From positions 444,052,219 through 444,116,218 of the forward strand of contig OX422211.1 of NCBI GenBank assembly GCA_949130495.1: a DNA stretch of 64,000 nucleotides. The letters are read 5' to 3'. The notes below the pieces were generated by a model. The model was not told where the DNA came from. It did no database searches and worked only from the letters and a program-made list of their open reading frames with translations. A program made the translations under genes and the position numbers. Origin of the DNA: Sambucus nigra (Eukaryota; Streptophyta; Magnoliopsida; Dipsacales; Adoxaceae). Positions 57,203-64,000 of the stretch are shown in pieces (position 1 is the stretch's first letter; each line of letters starts with the position of its first letter).

Positions 57203-60200
57203 ATTGACGAGAAGAATGAAAGGTTTGGTAATCTGTCCAGACCTCCACTCTTTGATGGAAACAACTTTTCTTACTGGAAAGTAAGAATGGTTGCCTTCAT
57301 CCAAGGGACTTTAGGAGATGATGTCTGGGACATTATTGAAAATGGATATACTTATCCTACTAAACCAGCCACTGAAGGAAGTGATGAGAGGGTAAAGAAA
57401 ATCTTAAGTGAGTTTACCCAAGAAGAGAAAACAATTTCTTGCAATAACAATAAAGGCAAGAATGCCATCTTTATGTCTATTAATGAGTATGAGTTCAAGA
57501 GAATCTCATCTTGTGCCACTTCTAAGGAAGCTTGGGACACATTAATCATTCCCCATGAAGGAGACTCCAGAGTTAAAGCTGCTAAAACTCAAATGCTTAC
57601 CCAGCAGTACAACTCTTTAATTATGTCTGACTCTGAGTCTTTTGACGACTTTTACATGAACCTAACTGATATAGCTACTAAGTTGCATGCTAATGGTATA
57701 ACATATGATAGGAATGAGATTGTTTCTAAAATCTTAAGATCATTACCACAAAAGTTTGACAGCAAGAGGTATGCTATTGAGGAGATGAGTGATCAAAACC
57801 TCACCCCTGAGTTACTCAGTAGCAAACTTAGGACTGTGGAAATGGAATTAGACTTTAAGAAACAATTAAATCAGTCTCAAAGAAAACAGCCCAACTCTAA
57901 CTTGAGTTTTTCCTCTAAGATATCTAAACATGAGATTAATCTGACCAACTGTGACTCTGATGAGGAGTGTGATATAAACAAACTAGATAATCAGATTGCC
58001 TTAATGTCCAAACAATTTAAGAAAATTGTTAAATTTAGAAACAAACAGGCATCTAAACAAGGCAAGCCTAATTATCCAACCGTGTCTAATCTCAAACCTC
58101 ATGAGAGAGGTCTTGACAAACATCCTAAGGACAACAACTTCAGATCTAACAGAGATCTTAAAAAAATTGAATGTTTTAGATGTGGTAAACTAGGTCACAT
58201 TGCTCATGATTGCAGAGTTAATCTGAATAAAACCAACACACATAATAGAGCCAATGTCTGTAAAACTTGGGATGATTCAAGTGACTCTGATGAAGAGGAA
58301 CTTGAGTCATCAAATGTAATTGACCCTTGCATGTCCTTTTTTGCTAAGATCATTTACAATGATGATATGCCTGTGTGTGATAATGATACTTCTACTCCTG
58401 CTTTTGTGAATACTGCTTTGACTGGCCTAGATGCCTTGTTATCTGAAAATGTTGCTAGCTCTAGTTCCGTGTGTGTGAGTCAAAGAGATCTCGATAACGA
58501 CGATGTAAATGGGTGCGTGAGTACTAAAACTGAATCGTTAGGGGTCACTACACACACTTCACTTAACGACTCAGACACAGATGACCTCCCAGATATTCAT
58601 ACTTTGTATGCTAAAACTCTTAAAAAAGGCACTAGACTGGAGAAGACTGTTAGAGACCTGACTAAGAAATTAGATGATCTAAGTCTTATTGTGAAGCTGA
58701 ATGCCGAAGAGTACACTAACCAGTGTCTGACACATCAATCTGAGATTGAAACTTTTGATCAAAAATTAAAAGAGTTGACCAAAACTAATGAAACCCTGGA
58801 AATGAAATACAAGGGAACATTATTAGAAATGGAGGAAGAAAAAACAAAGACAACAACGGTTTTCAAAAAAATTTCTAAGTTTAAAAACAATTCAAACTGT
58901 TTCACTGACTTTGTTGTTGACTCCAAGACCAATTCTGATGATAGAACCGGTATTGGATTCTGCCCTAAGAATAAACCACAAACTAAAAATCTTGAACCTA
59001 TTAAGTTTGTGTCTGGGGGCAAAAGACCAATCGAAACATGTCCAGATTTTCATTTTATTAAAAAGGAATATGATCAAAAGCAACAACAGAAAGACATTGG
59101 AGAGTCTAGTAACTCTAAGGCTGACAGTACACTTAAGACTAAATACGTCTGTCCTTTGATCAGAAAGGCTAAATCTACCTTTAAGACCATACCTCCTAGG
59201 AATAAGACTTCTGAACATAATCCTGTTAAACCCATCTTTAGAAGTTTCCCTAAGGAAGTACACCCATCAAGCAATCAATATTGCTCCTACTGTGACGTTT
59301 ATGGTCATTCTTTTGAAGGTTGTTATTCTAGGCGTCTAAACACTCCTGTGTACTACACTCCTGTTTACAAGAACTTTAACTATTCTAGGCAAAATCGTAA
59401 CCATTATGTCCTTCCAAGACAACCTGACAAGAACTCTAACTACAGGAATAGAAAGACCAAAACTAAGAGTTCATTTAAGAGAAAGGCTCCCAGAAACTTT
59501 CCTAAACCAAAAGCTCAACTTTTCCACAAAAATCAGTTTGTTACTCCAAATATTTTTCGACAAAAAGATACTTCTCAAAAATTTTATCAAATGAGATCAA
59601 ACTTGCGCAAAATTAAAACTAGAGCTATTTGGGTTAGAAAAGATGATCTTGTACCCCAAATGAAGTGTAACATTGTTATCACTGCCTTAAAGGCTGAGCA
59701 CACTTCGTCTGGTTGGTACTTAGATTCAAGATGCTCCAAACATATGACAGGAGATGAAACCAAACTCTTAAACAAAACCAGATTTGCTGGAGGTAAAGTA
59801 GTCTTTGGTGATGGAGTTTCATCCCAGATCATAGGTAAAGGAATCCTTAAAGAAGAGGGAATGCCTGTTTTGGAAAATGTACTTTTAGTTAAAGGCCTTA
59901 AAGCCAACCTCCTAAGTATATCACAATTTTATGACTCAGACCATACAGTTACCTTTTCAAAGAACAATTGCAAAATTCTAAATGATAAAGGTGAATGCAT
60001 CATTACCGGATTTAGAACACCTGACAATTGCTATACTGTCAAGACTAGTTCTGAAACCTGTAACATTGTCAGAATGGATGACAATGAAATCTGGCATAAT
60101 CGTATGGGTCACCTAAGTTATGATATCCTTGGTAGATTGTCTAGTCAAGAGATTGTTAGAGGAATTCCTAAAATTAATCCTATTTCCAGTGTTGTTTGTG

Positions 60201-60211
60201 GTCATTGCTAG
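57203..60211 (+). pseudogene. SIRE-like copia gag and protease
   Basis: The frame is open from upstream of 57203 to TAG 60209-60211, over 1000 codons. The expected initiator appears changed: the codon at 57203-57205 is ATT before GACGAGAAG, and the next in-frame ATG is 57287. The N-terminus carries RPPLFDGNNFSYWKVRM, typical of copia gag (UBN2 family). A zinc knuckle CFRCGKLGHIAHDC lies at residues 296-309 (from 57287) and a second, CSYCDVYGHSFEGC, at 666-679, 370 residues on. The long segment between is acidic, then Lys-rich. Protease DSRCSKHMTG at about 813 has Arg for the usual Gly. The pre-integrase motif IWHNRMGHLS is near the end. Confidence 0.9.
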
Positions 60212-61141
60212 GAAGGAAAAATAGTTAAGACTTCGCATACAAAGGTTAAAGACATTCTCACCTCTAGACCTTTAGATCTCATTCATATGGACCTTGTTGG
60301 TCCCTCTAGAACTGTTAGTCTTTGTGGACACAGTTATATCCTTGTCATGGTTGATGATTTCACATGATTTACTTGGGTTGCCTTCTTGAAACATAAATCT
60401 GACACGTTTCAGAATTTTTTGAAAATTTTACTAAGAATTGAAAATGAGAAGGACACACAAGTCAATCACATTCGTAGCGATAGAGGGGGAGAGTTCATAG
60501 ACACGGGAATAGTTGAATATTGTGACTACAACGATTACAAACACGAATTCAGTGCCCCTAAGACTCCTCAGCATAACGGTGTTGCCGAAAGGAAAAACCG
60601 AATTCTTCAAGATATGGCACGTGTCATGTTGCATGCCAAATCTCTACCTAAGTACTTTTGGGTAGAATCTATTAGAACTGCATGTCATATCATTAATCGA
60701 GTTTACCTTAGGAAAAACACTAAACAAACCCCTTATGAGTTGTGGTACGGTAAGAAGCCTAATCTGAAATATCTAAGAACTTTCGGAAGTCAGTGTTATG
60801 TCTGTAAAGACAGAGAACATTTGTCTAAATTCGAGACGCGTGGTGATAAAGCCATCTTTTTAGGTTACTCTCCAAACAGTCGTGCTTATCGTATATACAA
60901 TCTGCGTACTAAGACCCTTATGGAGTCGATAAATGTAATTGTAAGCGACACTATTATTGAAAATAAGATATCTGAATCACCTATTGTGGTTGAATATGAA
61001 AATGATTTCAAAAATGATTCACCAGAAATAGATGACTCATTACCTATTGAGAGTCCAGAAGTACTTGGCTGGGTCTCTAAAGATCATCCCATTGACAACA
61101 AGGTCGGTAATCCCAATGAGCCTGTCCGTACTAGATCCTAG
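60212..61141 (+). pseudogene. SIRE-like copia integrase
   Basis: Same frame as gag. The core shows LIHMDLVGPS (first Asp), IRSDRGGEF (second Asp) and TPQHNGVAERKNR (Glu), then the copia C-terminal word RGDKAIFLGYSPNSRAYRIYN. TGA at 60365-60367 sits where the family has Trp and TAG at 61139-61141 where Gln is usual. Confidence 0.92.
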
Positions 61142-61558
61142 TTAATAAATTATGCTAATTATGCATGTTTCGTCTCCCTTGTGGAACCGAAAAATGTTAA
61201 TGAAGCATTGAATGACACACACAGGATTTTTGCAATGCAGGAAGAACTTTTACAATTTGTCATTCACGATGTCTGGTATCTTGTACTGCGGCCTCAAAAC
61301 AAAAATGTTATTGGCACACGTTGGATCTTTAAGAACAAATCTGACGAAAATGGGGTAATCCTTCGAAACAAAGCTAGATTAGTTGCTCAAGGTTACTCAC
61401 AAATAGAAGGGATAGATTTTAGCGAGACATTTGCCCCAGTCACTCGTCTTGAATCTGTTCGACTTCTTTTCGCCATAGCGTGTCACTTAAAATTTATACT
61501 TTATCAAATGGATGTCAAGTCTGCCTTCCTCAATGGAATTCTATCCGAAGAGACGTAT
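61142..61558 (+). pseudogene. SIRE-like copia reverse transcriptase, truncated
   Basis: Same frame. NVIGTRWIFKNK, KARLVAQGYSQ, FSETFAPV and QMDVKSAFLNG with the first catalytic Asp are present. The gene is cut at 61558 by the LTR of another element, just before the expected motif after EETY/EEVY. The remainder lies beyond the window. Confidence 0.92.
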
Positions 61559-64000
61559 TGTAATACCCCGTAATTTTAAATGACTTTTAAAATGGGTTAT
61601 ATTTTAAATTAATGGATTAATTAGATTTTATTATTAATTAATTCATTCGAGTTTTATCCGGACTGTGGATATGGATATGGATGATTCTGAATATTACTTA
61701 AAGATATTTAGGTAATATATGAATGTGATGTCATTGAGATGACCGTATGATATAAATTCGGTAATTTATATTTTTAGTCAGACGCGGTATGGGACGTGTC
61801 GGGACTAGTTTATTAAATTAAAAAGGGAAATTTATTTTCTATCGACCTAATAGTCATTTCGACTGCGTCGTTGCGTCCGGAAGGTTCAAAATAGTCAGAA
61901 AAGTCTATTTGGATGTTAATTTTGAGTATCGGGTCATTTGGAAATGAATAGACAACCCGAAAGGGCATTTTGGTCATTTTTCTAGGGGGATGAATAGTGA
62001 TTACGGATTTGGCACTATTATAAGTATAGGTAGATTAAATGAATGGGAGTTATTCATCTCCTCTTCACAAATAAGAGCAGCCATCTTCTTAGAGTGAGAG
62101 TAAGAGTGCTTGGGAAGGGAAAAGTCACTTGGGAAGGAGAAGAACTAGAACCAAGGTTCACCACCACCAACCACCACCGGAGTTTGACCGGAGAAGGGAC
62201 AACCAACTGAGATAAACTACACCAAAGGATCAGACCTACACTAAAGGCAAGTGTTTAATAATAGCAATTTAAGTTTGTATATTGTCCATGTTAGAATAGT
62301 ATGAAAAGAGAAGATTATTCATGTTTGGAAGAGATAATGGATCATTAAATGGATTTCTCGAAAATTGAAATATTAATAATCCACGAATTAGTCATGAATC
62401 TGTTGAAGAAATGATGGAAACCATTGATGTGTTCTTGAAGAGGTTATGTTAATAAATTTCTGGGAATAAGGAGATAAACATGCTTTTTAATCCAATCATT
62501 TGATGATTCTAGGATGTTTAGAGTATTGGAAATCGTTCATATATGTTGATATATCATGTAGTAAAGTTTATAAGTCATTTGGGATGTTTAGATGAAGGAT
62601 TAAATGATCAAAAGTTGTTAAACCCGTAGTTGCAGAAAATGCAGAAAAACAGGCCTGGACCTGAGGGATCGATCGATCGACCTCCCCTGATTAAGTAAAG
62701 TTGTTTAGTTTTTTTTAAATGTTGATTCTTATCCCGAAACTTTTATGGATCTTTGGTGATTATTATTTGAATATTTTGGGACTTAGAAAATATCAGTAAA
62801 CCCTTGTTAAGATTTGAATTAATTGGATTTAGATTCAAATGATTTAAATGATGAAAATTATATCGAATGGAACTTCAGTTTCTAGATTTGTTTGTTAAAT
62901 TCTAAATGGAGATGTATGAGGATTAAAGATAGGACCAGTAGGGGTGATTTAACGTAACACCTGGGTATCCTTAAGTTTACAAGAGGGTTTAATCCTAAGA
63001 GAAAGAATATGTGTTTATAAGAGATTTGAAACTATCGATTTTAACCTTAATGAAAAGGAGAATTTAAGTCATAGTTATTCGGGAGAAATGATGTTATAGA
63101 CCAGTAGGATATTAGTGACTTCTTACTGAATATATATTGAGGAAAATCTTATTTGAATCTTCTTCATTAAGAGAGGGTAGCCTTAGGGTATGAGGTTATC
63201 CCGATCACGTATTTAAAGTTGACAAACCTCCTCGCTCAACAAAGTTAAGTAGTAGTGTAATGGAGGGGTTACTTGTTTGGATTTCGCTTTGCGAGACGCT
63301 CCGCGCATGAACCTTAACGACGTCGGGAGTGGAGTGATGTTAGGATACGGGAATAATTATATTATAAGAGCGTAGTGGTATGGCTCCTAGATAGAAATGG
63401 GAGTTTGGAACACATTTTGTTGAAAAAGGTTATGAGGTTATCCCGATCGCATAGTTTAAGTTTTCGGACCTCCTCGATTGACAAAGTTAAGTAGTAGTGT
63501 ATTGGAGGGGTTCCTTGTTTGGATTTCGCTTTGCGAGACGTTCCGCGCATGAACCTTAACGACGTCGGTAGTGGAGAGATGTTATAGGATGCGAGGATAA
63601 TTAATTTATGAAGTATAGATATGATATTTTAAAAGAAATATAATGCTACGTATGGGAAATATCTTAGGGTAGTGATAATTACCTTATTGATATTATATTA
63701 TAGGTATGATAATACCTATTTGATTGATTGATGATTATGTGTATGACATACCTAGCTTACTTGCTATCGGTGGGAGGTTTATGCGTGAGGGCAGTCATAT
63801 CCTGATGAATCCATGGGATCTTTGATTTGTCGCTCGAGAACATAGGTCTATGAAAGACTTATCGGGGAGTTGATAAGTCCGCTGACTGTGGGTTCATAGG
63901 TATGTGCGTGACCCATGGATACGAGAACTATGTTCGCCTCCAATTTTTTTGTTGTTTGTGGTTCATGGAATCTTACCGAACCTGTAGTCCCCTATTCAGC
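61559..64000 (+). repeat. LTR of a Tekay-like gypsy element (runs off the window)
   Basis: It begins TGTAATACCCCG like the minus-strand LTR start at 53361. Shared words with that family include aggaccagtagg (about 62931) and gatcgatcgatcgacc (about 62667). A TATA-like gtttataagaga lies near 63010. Inserted inside the copia RT. Whether this is a 5' LTR or a solo LTR cannot be told. Confidence 0.82.
63183..63600 (+). repeat. 242-bp tandem duplication inside the LTR
   Basis: ttatgaggttatcccgatc-type words at about 63189 and 63431 and atttcgctttgcgagacg at 63281 and 63523 give a 242-bp period. Within the units the match is over 90% for about 175 bp; the rest of the first unit is unmatched before the second begins. 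Confidence 0.85.

Overview
This window is a stretch of repeat-rich nuclear DNA from a flowering plant. Everything recognisable in it is a transposable element or simple repeat. I found no host gene, rRNA or tRNA gene. The evidence is the set of plant-type LTR retrotransposon lineages (Athila, Tat, Tekay-like and SIRE-like), a CACTA transposase of the plant Transposase_24 type, GT-AG introns, AT-rich background and plant-style MITEs. The sequence alone does not identify the species.

Layout. (1) 1-11369: an Athila-type Ty3/gypsy element on the minus strand, with its 3' LTR cut by the window edge, a dead gag-pol, a dead third (env-position) ORF, and a 1.66-kb 5' LTR. (2) 12149-18543: a 6.4-kb non-autonomous element on the plus strand, with LTRs, primer site, one small ORF and a near-matching 5-bp target duplication. 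Its 3' non-coding block and doubled polypurine tract are shared with the Athila element. (3) 18544-21214: the 3' part of a CACTA transposon, with five recognisable exons of its transposase and its terminal CACTA sequence. (4) 21217-24596: degenerate ~324-bp tandem repeats, a Mutator-like MITE, compound microsatellites and a hairpin MITE. (5) 24597-28584, resuming at 40845: the 5' LTR and a gag remnant of a Tekay-like gypsy element. It is split by (6) 28585-40839, a 12.26-kb Tat-lineage element with perfect 5-bp target duplications. Its gag-pol runs on the minus strand, and 3.7 kb of intron-containing coding sequence runs in antisense on the plus strand. (7) 42912-53361: a 10.45-kb Tekay-like gag-protease-only element on the minus strand with perfect target duplications. 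(8) 53905-54460: a solo LTR of the Tat family with perfect target duplications. (9) ~55.5-61.56 kb: a SIRE-like Ty1/copia element on the plus strand, broken inside reverse transcriptase by (10) the LTR of another Tekay-like element, 61559 to the window end.

How the parts relate. All coding units carry stops, frameshifts or active-site changes, so none looks autonomous now. Many of the premature stops are CAG/CAA to TAG/TAA or TGG to TGA type changes, as expected from C-to-T decay of methylated DNA. Where both LTRs are visible, hand comparison gives about 2% divergence for the Athila and the gag-protease-only elements, about 6% for the Tat element and about 10% for the non-autonomous Athila relative. 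The most interesting signals are: the antisense gene module of the Tat element, with its own TATA box, phase-matched introns and 13 stops but no frameshift; a probable internal promoter for the third Athila ORF that shares a palindrome array with the LTR promoter; GATC-centred palindrome arrays upstream of TATA boxes in several unrelated LTR families; and the conserved 3' architecture linking the non-autonomous element to Athila.
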